Positions 33,217 through 45,215 of a stretch of DNA of 64,000 bases are shown here, in pieces; the stretch's first letter is position 1; each line of letters starts with the position of its first letter. The notes under the pieces are model-generated. The model ran no database searches. It was given only the letters and a program-made list of their open reading frames with translations, and was not told the DNA's origin. This DNA is from Sodiomyces alkalinus F11 (lineage: Eukaryota > Ascomycota > Sordariomycetes > Glomerellales > Plectosphaerellaceae), in contig NW_021167080.1 in the NCBI RefSeq assembly GCF_003711515.1, positions 1,509,394 to 1,573,393 of the forward strand, given 5' to 3'. Position numbers and translations under genes: made by a program.

Positions 33217-34929
33217 ATGGCTCCGCCCTCTCCATCGAAACCCGGACCGCTGTCCTCCCATCCTGTGACCAGTGTCGATCCGTCAGCCTCTAGCGGCATC
33301 AGAGCTGCAAGAGACTCCCGCCCTGGAACCGACACAGGACCCCGATCTCCAGTGCTCAAGTCCCGTTCTCGCTTTCACGAGGGCTCCATGAACGACCGAA
33401 CATCCTCCATTCCACCCATCAGCTTCCTCGGCCCCGAAGAAGAGGCTTTTGAGCGCCGAATGCGCCTCGACTACCCAGGCCGACCTTCCCAAAACACGTC
33501 GTACGAACGCGGGGCCTCGTCGCTGGACAGTTCGCATACTCTCTCCCCTCAACCTCAGCCTCCACATCTCGGTGGCGGCCCGAGACCGGTTAGCGCCGCC
33601 GGCCACTACGTCGGAAACAAGAAGGGATTTTGGGGTGGCTTGCGGGAGAAACTCAGCTTTTCGCGTGATAAGAGCACCGGTGGCTTGAAGCGACCCGCGA
33701 GTCTCGATGCGAAGGCCAACCCCGCTGGTGCTGCTTCTGTCTCTGTCTCTGTCTCTGCCGCTGCCGCTGCCGCTGCCGCTGCCAATACCAATGCCGCCGG
33801 ACTCGCTTCTGAGATGAGAGGCGTGAGCACAATGCCGAGCAAGGAGGAAGTTGCTGCCAGCTACCAGAAGCTCATGCGAGACGGCTTTTTCAGCTCCCAC
33901 GCCATCCCATCCGCTCGCCAACCCCCTCCGCCGGGCATCTCGGTGCCGTCTACTCCAACTTCCATGCATCCCCCGACCGGCGCTTCGTTTGCCGCTCGCA
34001 TGGCCATTCACGACACCAATGGCAATTGGGGGTTGCCTAGGCAGTCGCCGCTCCCTCCTATTCCTTCGCCTTTACAATCGCAATCGCAATCCGGACGTGG
34101 TGACGGTTACGGTGGCGGTTACGGTGACGGCTACGGTGACGGTGATCAGATGAGCAGCCCATCCCGCGGGACCAAGCGTGGCCACGCCGACGGAGACGAT
34201 GACACTTCGCTGTCATTCAAGAAACTCCGTAAATCCGCCTCCCGCATCTCTTCTGAACTCCCATTTCCCGGCCTCCGGAAGCAACGGTCTCGCCAGGCCG
34301 TACAGTCTCCGAACAATTCCCGCCCGTCCGATTCATCCGCCGCCCACGCCCACGCCCACGCCGCCGCCGTTGCAGCTATGCCCCCTCCCCCCACCCCCTT
34401 CGGCATCCAGGTCCGTCGCACGTTCAGTTCTTCTTCCGGCCGCGAAACGAACCGCCTCGCGAAGCGGCCCCAAAGTTCCGGCAGAGGACGCGCCCCGCCG
34501 TCCGGAGACCCTTCCTTGGCCGCGAGCGGCCCTGATACCCGCATGAGCATCGACTCGGGCGCCCCCTCCTTCGACAGCATAGCCACCACCGCGTCCACGT
34601 CCCGAGACGAGATGCGCGGCAGCACCGTTGGCTTCATCAACAGCAGCCACGCTGCTTTTTCCGATTCTATGCGCTGGGCCAGGCCGGCGAGGCGGAACAA
34701 CAACAACAACAGCAACAACAGCAACAACCAAGGTACTACCACCGGACTGCGCGTCCGCCCCGACACCAACAGGGGGGTCCCCACGGTGCCGCGTGTCCCG
34801 GACCAGTTTAAGATGCGGTCTGGCGGCGGTGCGGAGAACCAGGTCTCCGACGTGCATCCTCCGTTCTACCAGCAACAGCAGGTTCAGGGCGAGGGTCACG
34901 GGCATGGACAGGGCTGGTGGCGTCGCTAG
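33217..34929 (+). CDS. Low-complexity protein of unknown function
   Basis: A single 570-codon exon. I do not recognise a domain. The start at 33217 (MAPPSPSKPG) is chosen over an upstream in-frame alternative because the latter adds a leader-like stretch. The protein is rich in Ser, Pro, Arg and Ala. More ordered-looking blocks are EEEAFERRMRLDYPGRPS, KKGFWGGLREKLSFSRDK (about residues 134-152), SKEEVAASYQKLMRDGFFSS and the basic LSFKKLRKSASRIS, which may be a nuclear signal. Low-complexity parts are SVSVSV followed by Ala8, a Gly/Tyr/Asp repeat, a His-Ala run, an Asn run near 34697-34730 and a Gln/His/Gly tail ending WWRR. The long uninterrupted frame, the codon-level bias and the protein-like blocks support coding. 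It could be a cytoskeletal or nuclear adaptor, but that would be a guess. Confidence 0.72.
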   Translation: MAPPSPSKPGPLSSHPVTSVDPSASSGIRAARDSRPGTDTGPRSPVLKSRSRFHEGSMNDRTSSIPPISFLGPEEEAFERRMRLDYPGRPSQNTSYERGASSLDSSHTLSPQPQPPHLGGGPRPVSAAGHYVGNKKGFWGGLREKLSFSRDKSTGGLKRPASLDAKANPAGAASVSVSVSAAAAAAAAANTNAAGLASEMRGVSTMPSKEEVAASYQKLMRDGFFSSHAIPSARQPPPPGISVPSTPTSMHPPTGASFAARMAIHDTNGNWGLPRQSPLPPIPSPLQSQSQSGRGDGYGGGYGDGYGDGDQMSSPSRGTKRGHADGDDDTSLSFKKLRKSASRISSELPFPGLRKQRSRQAVQSPNNSRPSDSSAAHAHAHAAAVAAMPPPPTPFGIQVRRTFSSSSGRETNRLAKRPQSSGRGRAPPSGDPSLAASGPDTRMSIDSGAPSFDSIATTASTSRDEMRGSTVGFINSSHAAFSDSMRWARPARRNNNNNSNNSNNQGTTTGLRVRPDTNRGVPTVPRVPDQFKMRSGGGAENQVSDVHPPFYQQQQVQGEGHGHGQGWWRR

Positions 34930-35701
34930 AAGTGAGCCGTCTTGTCTCTTGTCTCTTTTTTTCTTCTTCTTTCCCTTTCTGGCATGTGCTCGCCTCGTAG
35001 CGAGTCTCGATCGCCTCCGAGCTGGAGCTTGGGCGTTTATTTTGGTTTCCCGCCGGCTTTCTTTGGTCTTGCCATTCGCGCCCTTTTGATCCGAAAGTGG
35101 TTCATCTTCGGGGTGCTGGCTGGCTGGCTTGGCTTATGCCAACTACGCCCTGGACGAAATGATGCCATGATCACGCATATCCATGAGACAACAGAGAGAA
35201 GGGAAAACATGACTTTTCCTGTCTATTCTTGTACTCTCTCGGCTTGGGGCGTACCGGTTGCTTTCCCATGACTTGACGACTTGATGGACGTTACGGATAA
35301 CAAAAGGGAATTTCAGGCACACGACAGGTGTGTTTTACGGCTCACGTTCACGTCTTTTTCTTTTCCTGTCTTGGGGCTCTCCTCATTCGCCTAGCCTCTC
35401 TTACTATCCTCTATTGTCTCACGAGATCACGACAAGATCGAGAACACGCGATGGCAGGGATTATGTTGGTTTGCTGGACGATGACCAGACAGTTTCACGC
35501 TCAGGGCCCGTCTGACTGGGTTATAGAGGATGGATGGACAGGGTAGGACAGAACAGTAGAGGGCAGGTCAAGGAGTACCGGAACTGGAAACCAGGGCTTA
35601 TTATCGTTTGTCTGGACCATATGGTGGTTCTTGTTCCTTTTACCTTTCTTTCCCCTGGACCCCTGGACTTGGCCATTCTCCCAACGGAAGTGGCCCGGAA
35701 T

Positions 35702-35720
35702 GGGGGGGGGGGGGGGGGGG
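35702..35720. repeat. G19 homopolymer run
   Basis: Nineteen consecutive G residues in an intergenic region; likely length-variable and G-quadruplex-capable. Confidence 0.9.
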
Positions 35721-36203
35721 CGCTGCTGGATAGACCTAGGATGCCGATGCCGTATGAGTTGCTGAAGGAAATGTGTTCCTCATTCCTCGTTGAATGTCTG
35801 CCTCTCCGTCTCTGATTTCTGCCTTGTCAAGTGTGATATCCCATCCCTTGGACGGAATGCACCGTTCCTTGGCATCAATTTAGTGAATAAAACACAGCAT
35901 GCCCTCGAGATGAGCATGAATAATAATAATATTAATAATCACAGAAATAACCCGGTCCGCATTGTATCAAGTTTTGGTTGTCTCTCACCGCACTTCTTCC
36001 CGCCGCTCTATCCCGCCCACCGCTATATCAAGGGCATGATCACCACAGAAAAGTAATAACGATAAAAAAGGAGTAACAATATCCATGCTTTATGGGGGCG
36101 GCCAAGGAAGAAAATAACGAAAGAATCCTGCAAGCCCCGACAAATCTATTCTACCTTTTAATCATACCCATGCGATAGCATTCATTACGTCTGGCTAAGA
36201 CGC

Positions 36204-36224
36204 AAAAAAAAAAAAAAAAAAAAA
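36204..36224. repeat. A21 homopolymer run with A-rich extension
   Basis: Twenty-one consecutive A residues, then GG-interrupted A8 and A6 runs up to about 36250, about 370 bp beyond the stop codon of the minus-strand MGA2-like gene. Confidence 0.85.
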
Positions 36225-36615
36225 GGAAAAAAAAGGAAAAAAGGGGAAAAAAGAGCCATACCTGATATCGCCTTACGTGTTGCCTTCAAAACCCGCGTTG
36301 CTCCATGCCTTCTCGAATACCATTAACTGACATGAATATAGAATAGTAGACAAATGACGTTAAATGGGACAAAATTATAACCACCACGGCGACTGTTGGT
36401 GCAACCACCGCAGCTCCGGAAACAGTGGGAGAGAGAAACCGCCTCTCCCTTCCGATTTAAGGATGATAGAAATGTGATGGCAACCGAGCGAAACGCCAGC
36501 TTCCCGCCGGATTGGAAGAAGATAAATGAAAATGCGTAAAGGGGTGGTGGTAAAAGTCATGAGATTGTTCCAATGTCATGCAAAAGGGCAAATCCATCCG
36601 CTCGCTCCCTCCGTC

Positions 36616-39600
36616 TCACAACACCTCGACGACACCATCCGGGAAGTTCCTCACAACCGTGGGAACTTCGTTAGCAGGCAGTACAGACCGGATCATCGAC
36701 CAGGCCCCCGCATAAGCCTGCGGGAAACGGATGTACAGCATAGCAGCGAGGATGCAGGTAAGCAGAGGGATCTGGAGGTGAGCAGAGCAAGTCAGCAACA
36801 AACATTCCCGGCTTGGGTGTGAATCGCAAAAAAAAAAAAAAAAATTTTTTTTGACATCCCTCTCCTTTGGGGGAACTTAGGACTTACCCAGATGAACCAG
36901 AGGTTCTTATCACTCCGCACACCCTTAAACTTCACTGCGTGCATCCTGAGGAAGTCCTGCTGCTGCTCTTTCGTGATGGCCTTCTTCCTCCCAATCCTGA
37001 GCGCCTTGGGAAGGGAAAGCTGGCTGGTTGACGACTCCCCGGCCTCCGCCTCCGCCTCCGCCTCTGCCACCGTGCCCTCGGCCGTCTCCGAGTCGTACAG
37101 CCTGGCGCATTTGTTATCGGCCTCGGCTTCGGCAGCGGCTTGCGCGGCAGAGGCCTGCTTCTTATCCACGACGTCTCGCGGGAAGATCTCCGAGTAGGCA
37201 GGAGGCGGGACCGTGCCGTCGGCGGCTTTGCTACTGCTGCTGCTGCTAATGCTAATGCTATTGAGCAGCATGGCGGATAGATCCCACCACTTAAAGTCCA
37301 TCGGCCTGGAGGCGTCGTCTCCCTCTCCTGCTGAACCGGGTCGTGGTCCCAACATGCCCGGCATCAACGAAGTCATCCGCCCCATGAGAGGGTGTTGCTG
37401 CAGGTACGCGTGGTAGTCCGGAAGCATGGGCATCCTGGGGAGAGCGGGCATCTGCGGCAAGTTTGGCAGGTTGGGCATCTGCGAGAGGTTGGGGAGATGC
37501 ATCGCCGCCATGCTTTGCTGGAGCTGCTGCAACTGCGCTGCGAACTGGTCCCGGACCGACGCTGCCAGCGCCGTCCTGGGCGAGCCGGGCACGGTCTGTG
37601 GCTCTGCTTCTTGCACCTCGGCGGGGCTATGCTGCCTCTCGACCGCGTTCAAGCGTCTTCCTTGCACGTCGAGCCACTCGTCCTCGTCCTCAAAGTCCCC
37701 GCTCGAGTATTCGGGACTCTCCTCACTATCCCCGGCACCATCGTCCGACTTGCCCGACATGCCGTCAGCGTCCCACAGTGACCGCAAGGAGACGGCGCTG
37801 TTCGCCCTGCTGTGCAATGAGCGCAGTGACGACCGGCTCTGAGATCGGACGTGACGCTCGCACCGCCGGATATGCTCCATGACCTCCTGTGAACGAGCCA
37901 CGTCTGCTGGGAGGTCGCCGGACAGACTCCGGATCGTCGGATCGGCACCGGCTTGTATGAGCCGGCGCACAATGACCTCGTGACCGCTAATCGCGGCCAT
38001 GTGCATCGGCGTATATCCGCCCCTGTCGCGCAAGTCCGGGTCGGCTCCCCGGGCCAGCAGGCCGGCCACGAATCGATGATAGCCGAGCGAGCAGCCGAGA
38101 TGAAGCAATGTCTGGCCCGTGTGTGTCCTCAGGTCGAGCCGCGCCACCCTAGGGCTGTCGTCCAGGTCGATGAGCTCCAAGCATTTCATGAGTTGGGGCT
38201 CCGTGTCCAGGCCGAAGTTGTTGCCGCCAGACCCCGATCCAGAACCCGAACCGGCGGTGAAACTAGCCCATGCATCCGGGTCTGATCCTATGATTCTCTG
38301 TGCGAGGTCCCTCACGCCGAGGTACTGACCCGTCATCTTGTGGGAGATGGCACTGATCAGAAGCTTCATGGTCACGGCTTCCTCATCGTCAATGTACTCG
38401 AACATATGCGGTGGGATGTGTGTAAACGGCTGGGATTGTCCCTGCGGCTGTCTGAGGGTGACGGGGACCAGGCCCGCCATCGCTCGAGGAGGGAGCAGGC
38501 AGACGAGAGACGATTCCCCCCAGAAAGTCGTCGTAGTTGCCCGCTGATCGCCAAAATACACATCCAGCCCCTGGAAGAAATTCGCTCCCAGAATAGTCAC
38601 CTCGATCCCACCCAGCTTTGGACCGCGGTTCGGGATGATCTTATGAATCGTCGGAGGCGGTCTTGGTGGAGTTGCTGCGTTTGCTCCGTTGACGCCGTTA
38701 ATTCCGTTGACGCCGTGAATTCCGCCGACCCCGTTGACCCCATGGACTCCGTTGGCCGCGTGAACCCCGTTGGCGAAAAAGGGCAAGCTGGTCACCGGGC
38801 CTTGGGGAAGCGGGGCTTGTTGTGGGAGAGTGCCGGGGCTCTGCCGGATCATGCTAGGGCTAGGGGCTCGACTATGCTGGGTCGACGCCGGGGCAGAGAA
38901 GGTGTGCGCGGCCAGGCTGTCCAAGCTAACAGGGCGACCGGCGTTGTACAGCTCGGGATCCTGTCCATTAGCTGTGTTGGCGTTGCCAGGCGATGTCGGG
39001 CCGACAGATAACGCTCGGGAGCCGCCTGGCGTCCCTGTCCCTGTCGGTGAGTTCTGCCCAAAGAAACCGTCGGCGGGAGGCAGAGTGAGACCAGTGGAGA
39101 ACGGAGACATCGCAGCCGAAGCACTGACGACCGTTTGGGCGGCGGCCGCCGCCGCGGGTGGGTGCGCACCATCAGCCGCCGCCGATGTGTCTAACCGAGT
39201 CATCGTCATCTCCATGGGCAGTCTACACCCGCTCGCCTTGCGCTTCTTCGAGGCCGGTCCCGGGGCGGACGAGGGAGATGCCGGACGAGAGCACGCTGCG
39301 GTCTGAGGGGTGGTCGGCGCAGGAGAACCCTTGGCTGGGGTAGTCGAGGTGGATACATGCCCTGGCGAAGGAGCCTGATGGAGCGAAGGAGGCGGCGGAG
39401 GGGCAACGGTGGTGTTGGCGGAGAGAGAAGAAGACGAAGAAGAAGAAGAAGAAGAAGTGTTGTCAGCAGGAGGACTCGTCGTGGGCATGGAGGTCTCCGG
39501 AGCGGGCGCCGGCAGCATATGCAACGCTGGATGTGTCTTGTGGTCGTCGGTGATCATGATGGACGGGGACACGGCCTGGGCGACGACGCGGTCGTGCCAA

Positions 39601-41364
39601 TCTTTGATGGTGAAGATGACCTGGAAGCCCATCTTCTCGGACTGGTGCCGGCAGTAGCAGGCGATTCGCATGGGCGCATCAACTTGCAAGGCCCCGGCAC
39701 GACCCGCACCTGTGCAAGGTTGCCAATCCTTGATTTCTTTGGTGTTGAAGACGATCACCCTCCTGTTCTCGTCTTTCTTCCACATTTCTTCCTCTTCGAG
39801 TTTCTTGATCTTCTTCCTGCCAGCCCGCTTACGCTCGCGCATAATGCACCCTTTGCAGATGCGGACCTCACCGCCGTTTGCCGTCTTGTTCTCCTCCATG
39901 TCCACGTCGGCAGGTGGTCCTTGGATCGGAGGGTGAGAAGCCTCAGCAGCCCTCTGGAGCGCTCGGCGCTTGTTGTTCTCGTTTTGCATGGCGGTAGTAC
40001 AAACCAGCTGGACGTAGAGCTCCAGGGTGTCTGGGGACCGCTCGGCCGGGGGCTTGGCGAGGAGCTTGGGCTTCGAAATGGTATGAGTGGGGAGATGCAA
40101 CCGTTTGATGGTGGGCGGGGCGCCCAAGAGAGTCATCTTAATCGGGATTTGCGTCTCGACGCGGGACTTGGGGGGGGTCTCGTGGATAAACAGCTGGCCC
40201 TGGAATGAGAAATTGCTGTACGGCGGCTGGCCGAAGAAAGCCGCATGGTGCATCATGTGAGAGAAGTAGGGGGGGATCATGGCGTAACCGTGGTTGATAT
40301 CGGGCATATCGACGGCTGACGGCCAGAAAGCGCCGGGTTTTATGGGCGCAGCCATGCCTTGTTGTTGTTGTTGTTGTACGTCGGCGACGTTAGTTGGAGA
40401 GGGCGAGTTGTTGAAGAAGGTTGAGAACGGCGCTGGATGGTGGGGTAGAGGTTGTGAGAAGGGAGATGTTTCGCGCGAGGCCGACATATGGAAGGCGTTC
40501 ATGGTTTGAGGGAATTGCTAATAATTGTGGGAAACTTGCGTGAGCAGACGACGGCACAGGGGGCCGGAAAGACAAGGTGGGAATCTATCGACTCACATGT
40601 GAATGTCTACTACGCGCTAGATCTTCGACCCTGCTCGGGGTCATGTTCGCCTGGATGGCATCGGAGGAGGCGTTCGGCGGTGACAGCGCGTGAGAGGGAG
40701 GCGGGATATGGTTGATGGCCTGAGGGCTGCTAGAAGCACTCTCGAAATCAAAGGATTCGTTCATAAAGGAATCATCGGTGATCTGCCTGTGATCTGCGTC
40801 GCCTCCGCAAAGTACGCCAGGGGCGGCGGACGTTAAAGACGACGACATGTCAGCAGAGCCGAAGAGAAAAGTGGCATTGCAGCCGGAGGGCTGGAAGTCG
40901 GGAGAGTCGTCCGAAATGTCCCACTCCTGGTTCGTGGTGTCTGGGCCATCCGCCATGGTAACGTCGCCGGCACTGAAGGTGGTTTTTTCGGAGGACGAAC
41001 TTCCCGTTCGCTTAGAGAAACAAGAATCGGAGGAGGAATCGCGGAACGAATCGTCATGAGCCGAGTCGGGGGATTCCGCAGCCCGATTGTCCGTCGGGGT
41101 GGCCTTGGGGGGGTATTGGGAGGAGACCTTTGGAGGAATCGAGTTGAATGACTCCAAATCCTGGTCGTTGGATAAACCAAAATCGAGGCCAAGAGTGGTA
41201 TGGAGAGGATCTCTGGTTCTAGTTCTAGTTCTGGCCGGAGAGGCGGCTGCAGAAAGGACATTGGCGTTGTCGTAGTCGAAGAATTCGCTGAATTCGCCGG
41301 TGGCGGTCATGTCTGTGCCAGCGATCAGAGAGCTGGCACCGACGCCGGCACCAGCATCTGTCAT
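36616..41364 (-). CDS. MGA2: Membrane-tethered transcription factor Mga2/Spt23-like
   Basis: Three exons, 41364-40597, 40517-36888 and 36771-36616, encode 1517 residues. Mga2/Spt23 are ER-anchored activators of the fatty-acid desaturase gene OLE1; membrane lipid packing triggers ubiquitin-dependent processing that frees the soluble N-terminal part. Exon 1 is an acidic, Ser-rich region. From about residue 350 to 590 lies the Rel-like region (RVETQIPIKMTLLGAPPTIK, EVRICKGCIMRERKR, CRHQSEKMGFQVIFTIKDW). An IPT/TIG domain follows at about 875-960 (IHKIIPNRGPKLGGIEVTIL...), then ankyrin repeats at about 1055-1140 (GQTLLHLGCSLGYHRFVAGL, GYTPMHMAAISGHEVIVRRL). Exon 3 begins with the membrane helix IPLLTCILAAMLYI. 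Long Ser/Ala/Pro linkers make it larger than yeast Mga2. If the last intron (36772-36887) is retained, translation ends at 36792 without the helix. Confidence 0.93.
36828..36852. repeat. A17T8 tract inside the last MGA2 intron
   Basis: On the plus strand 17 A residues are followed by 8 T residues, fully inside intron 36772-36887. In the transcript this is A8 then U17, which can fold into a short hairpin and provides a polypyrimidine tract before the acceptor. In the unspliced reading it contributes a run of Phe codons. Confidence 0.85.
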
Positions 41365-43995
41365 GGCCAGACGGCAGATTTCCTTTGCTTTGCTTTTCTT
41401 GTTCTTTCCGATTTAAAAAAAAAATATCGATTACGGTGGCTTTTTCGACCAATTGCTCGCTTCAAAGACGGGGGGGGTGGTGGTTGTTGATGTTGGTGTC
41501 GGGGCCACGGGGCACGGGACACGGGACACGGAGGATGCTGGAGGAGGGAGGTTTTAGGCCCCGATAGGGAAAGTTGAAAGTCGTGGGAATGTTGACGACG
41601 ACTGGACGAAACACAGTGCAAAACAAGGTCGATGATAGAGAAGTGCTTGTGCATATACACTGTGTGAGTGGGGATGGGAGAACCAATCACCTTGGTCCAA
41701 AGATCAAAGGGATGGGTTCACACCGACAGTGACAAAGTACGAAGTACCTGGAAGTAGCAAGTCTGGATAGGCCGAAATTCAGAGACAGGCACGATGGAAT
41801 CGAATCGTGTACGTTGTATCCTCAAAAGTACCCAGTACGGAGTACCGACGCGCAATCGACTGGAATGGGGTTCTCGACTCGCAAGCCAGGCGGTAATTAA
41901 AGACCTCAGAGTTCACTTGGTTGAACTCCTTGTTCGATGACTTTTTGCTTTTGGACGCGAGTGGTCAAGAACGGCAAGCCTAGATGTTAGTCAAGGGGTA
42001 ATTAATTGCCAAGTAATTTGCTTGGATCTGATCGGTGACACAATCATCATAGATGAGACGGGGAACGGGCGAGAATAATGATAAGGGATTAATTATAAGG
42101 AACAGTGTTAGACTTCAGACCAACGCGCTAATTCCGGGTCTGTCATATTCTTATAGACTTGGAGACTTATTGTGAACTAGGTACCAAGCGTACGAAGTAC
42201 CAGTCGCAAAGCATATAATGTCTTGCATCTGCCGACATCTACACGCAAACGTCGAGTCGCTCATTCGTTCCTCGTAAATGATAGAAGGGCCAGACCGCAA
42301 CGCAACATGGATATCTGACGCAACCCTGCTGGCGGAGCTCTTTGACTTTCCGATGGCTCTTACCTCTTTGATTCGAAAACGGGAGATGCTCGGTTCATCC
42401 GCTTCGGACAATAACTTGCGACGAGCAAAAGTCAGAGCGTATAGGGGCGAGACGACGCGGGCGATGGTGGTAAATTAGAAAGCCACCGAGTACGTAGATA
42501 ATCACTTTGACGCTTTTGGAAGAGGCAGGACTCCTAGAATCAATCGGCTTTCTCTGGAATGCACACGATACCTACATACGCGACTGTGGCTGGGCAACTC
42601 ATCCTAAGGTACGGGCTGTAATTACTGTACATATGTATCCTGTAAGTCGTCGTTACTCGTTTTTGTTAATTGGTTCGAAGAATGCACGGAAATAAGCTAC
42701 CGAGTAAAAAAGGAAGACGAGTTGACGCCGCACGGGCCAGAACGGGTAATCGTGGATCCTTCGAAGGCGGCGGGCCGCTTCGAATATTCAAATCGAAAAA
42801 AAAAAGAAAAAAAAACCCCCCATTCGATGTTTCCAAACTTCGTACTCCCTTCACCAGCCAACTCCCGAGGGGTCGGGGTCTTTTGTCCGACCTCACTCGT
42901 TGCCCTTGGCTGCTATGAGAATCTCCCACTGTATGGATTCTACCCGTCTATCCTTTCGTACACCATTACCCAGCCCCTAAGAATTCAGCATCCTCAGGAT
43001 TCATCGCGACACGCTGCCGGCTACCTACAGTACGGAGTCCATTTTTTTCCCGCCGTCGATGGCAGCCACCGACTTTTCTTCTCTTTTCCATGGCTGCCTC
43101 TCATTCTTTGTGGGAAATGCTTCAGCGCGATCTGCAAGCAATACAATCCTGTCCTCCAAACATATGTCATAGAGAGTCTGAGAATCGTGCTGACCATGAA
43201 TTGCGCTAACCCCATTCCTCCAAGTTCCCCGGGCGTCGTCGTCACTGGACCCAGACGGTCGTATATACGTGGTGGACATCCAAACTCTACTCCGCAAGGC
43301 GAGTGAAGACAAGCCGAAACATTGGCCGATATGGGGTCCTGCCCGTGCCCCTTTTCCGGAGCTACGAAGACTGCCCACTGCCCTACCCTGGTTGGTTGCG
43401 TTGGTTACCTTATTAGCGGCTCTACTAGCTAGCCCTCGGTCCCATGCCTCGACGCCCCGGGAATTCCCTGCAGTCTTTGCCGGCTCATGGTTTTTGCCCT
43501 AGTTTCCGCATAATACTCGGAGGAACCGCGAATCCCTGTGCTCGATTCGTCCATTGTAGCTTTCTTGGTGGGTTTTGAGTCCGTCGTCTCTTTCTCCTGC
43601 CACATCGTGCCCCTCGTTGCTCCTTCCTGGGAAGTGAATTCGACCCCTGGCCAGCGTATTCTGGCGAGTCATCGAAGAGGATATTGTAGTATTCTGGTAC
43701 TTGTAGACGCTGCTGGCTGAACTCGCTCTTCAATACATGGTATCCGGGGACCATTGCATCCTAGAACCATTTCCATCCCTCATCCCATGCCAGTGATTCC
43801 ATTCCCTGCCTACTTTACGAGTACGGTCGTCCCGAACTGCCTCAGGCACGTGAGAGTAGAGTGATACGACAAAAAGAAAGCAGGCGGCCGAACATACGGC
43901 CATGTCCCAGGAAACGATGCTAATGCAAACCTTTGCCAGAGTCTCCTTTCGGAACCCCCCTCGCCGCGGCCCCCGTACAATCACCCTCGCGTCCC
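41365..43995. other. Intergenic region upstream of MGA2
   Basis: About 2.6 kb: MGA2 promoter and leader on the left and the RNase H1 3' end on the right. 9-mer copies lie at 41738-41746, 41836-41844 and 42191-42199. Frames up to 194 codons around 42.7-43.4 kb carry no domain. A G8 run and CACGGGACACGGGACACGG repeats are near 41470-41530. Confidence 0.5.
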
Positions 43996-45215
43996 TTATC
44001 CAGGCAACTGCGCTCCCGCCACGGCGAGACGATCCGCCGCGACATTTCCGGGGTTTTCGGAATGACCCTTGACCCATGTAAAGACGGTCTTGGAACCCTC
44101 CTCTTCCCGCGCCTCGATGCGCTCGCGCACAGCCTGCACGAGATCTTTATTCTTAACCGGCTCCCCGGTGGAGGTATGCCAGTCCTTCTTCACCCAGGCC
44201 TTGTACCACACCGTCACACAGTTGATGGAGTACTGGCTGTCCGTGAAGATTTGAACGTTCTCGCTCTCGGGCGAAATCTCGAGGGCCCGTAGAATGGCTG
44301 TGAGCTCGGCCCGCTGGTTCGTCTGAGGCTCGCCTAGGAGCCGCTCCGAGACGTTCCTGGGGAGTTAAAAGTCAGCAACTCTTTTTTTTTTCCTCGTCAC
44401 ACATGCCGATACCCCACAAGAGAAGAGAAATGATATCAATGGCTCTGTGGCGTTGACGCCAAACATCCTGGAGAAGGTCCATGGTGCACGTACCTTGGAT
44501 CGTCCGTTCCGAAGAATACGCCAACGCCAGCCGCAGCCCCACGCCGGCCATTGGACAGGCTACTGCCATCTGTGTATATCGCCATCATGTCGCCGTTCAC
44601 CGCGGTGGCGTCCGTCTGAACCGTCGTCTTCCTCGTGGTAGCCGCGCCACTCCCACCTTGTCCCTTGACCTTGGCGATGGTCTCCGCGTCGCCATACTCC
44701 TCGATGAACTCTACCGCCTCCCGCATCGTCTCGAATTTCTTGTACTTGGGACCCTTAACCCCACTTATCGCCGGCCTCGCCGTCTCCCAATCCAAGAATA
44801 TCCCCGTGAAGGCGCCCCGCGCGACGGCGTAGAATTTCGGTGGCGGCGGGTTTCCATTGCTCGAGCTCGCGATGGTCGGGTTCTTGCCGGCCACGAAAGC
44901 TTCGGCGTCATCTCTGGAGAGGAAGGACTTGTCTGTGAACAGTTTTCGGGAAAAGAAAACACACCAAGCTTGTTAACGGGGGGGGGGAGAACTAGGGAAT
45001 AATCGTTTTCACCAACTACAATGGCTGGTCGGTTGCGTCTTACACGTCGCGCCGGGGAACCCCGTGGTCTGTTTCTGGCATTCAAGCCACGTCAGGTAGA
45101 CGCCCGGTCGTAGACCCGTCCGCACGGCGTAGTATTTCTGCAGGTCCTTGTCTGTCTTTCGCTTCTTGGAGCCTGGCGCGTCGCTGCCGCCGGACCTCTT
45201 CCTTGCGTCGGGCAT
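43996..45215 (-). CDS. RNH1: Ribonuclease H1 with two hybrid-binding domains
   Basis: Three exons, 45215-45044, 44932-44494 and 44356-43996, encode 323 residues. RNase H1 cuts the RNA strand of RNA-DNA hybrids (R-loops, primers) in nucleus and mitochondria. After a short basic N-terminus (KRSGG...KKRKTDKD) come two RHBD modules: KYYAVRTGLRPGVYLTWLEC...KSFLSRDDAEAF and KFYAVARGAFTGIFLDWETA...KKFETMREAVEFI. The catalytic domain holds the acidic residues in order: Asp in AIYTDGSSLSNG, Glu in NQRAELTAILRAL, Asp in VQIFTDSQYSI, and Asp in the final ENPGNVAADRLAVAGA, with the His of VKGHSEN. The set is complete, so the enzyme should be active. Splices are in phase 1 (recreating Tyr in GATYKSF) and phase 2 (DPR/NVSERLL). 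Two RHBDs match yeast Rnh1 rather than the single one of mammals. Confidence 0.94.

Larger units (their letters stand above)
34930..36615. other. Convergent intergenic region with homopolymer runs
   Basis: About 1.7 kb between convergent genes. It holds a G19 run (35702-35720) and an A21 run (36204-36224) followed by GGAAAAAAAAGGAAAAAAGGGG. I see no gene or RNA in it. Confidence 0.5.

Noticed and set aside
33283..34905. Long minus-strand frames opposite the 33.2-34.9 kb gene
   Set aside because: Translations are repetitive mirror images of the plus-strand Pro/Ser/Ala codons and carry no domain; the plus frame is longer and uninterrupted.
42722..43306. 194-codon frame with a Lys-rich start in the MGA2 upstream region
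   Set aside because: The Lys run comes from an A-rich tract, there is no domain, and a minus frame of similar quality overlaps it.
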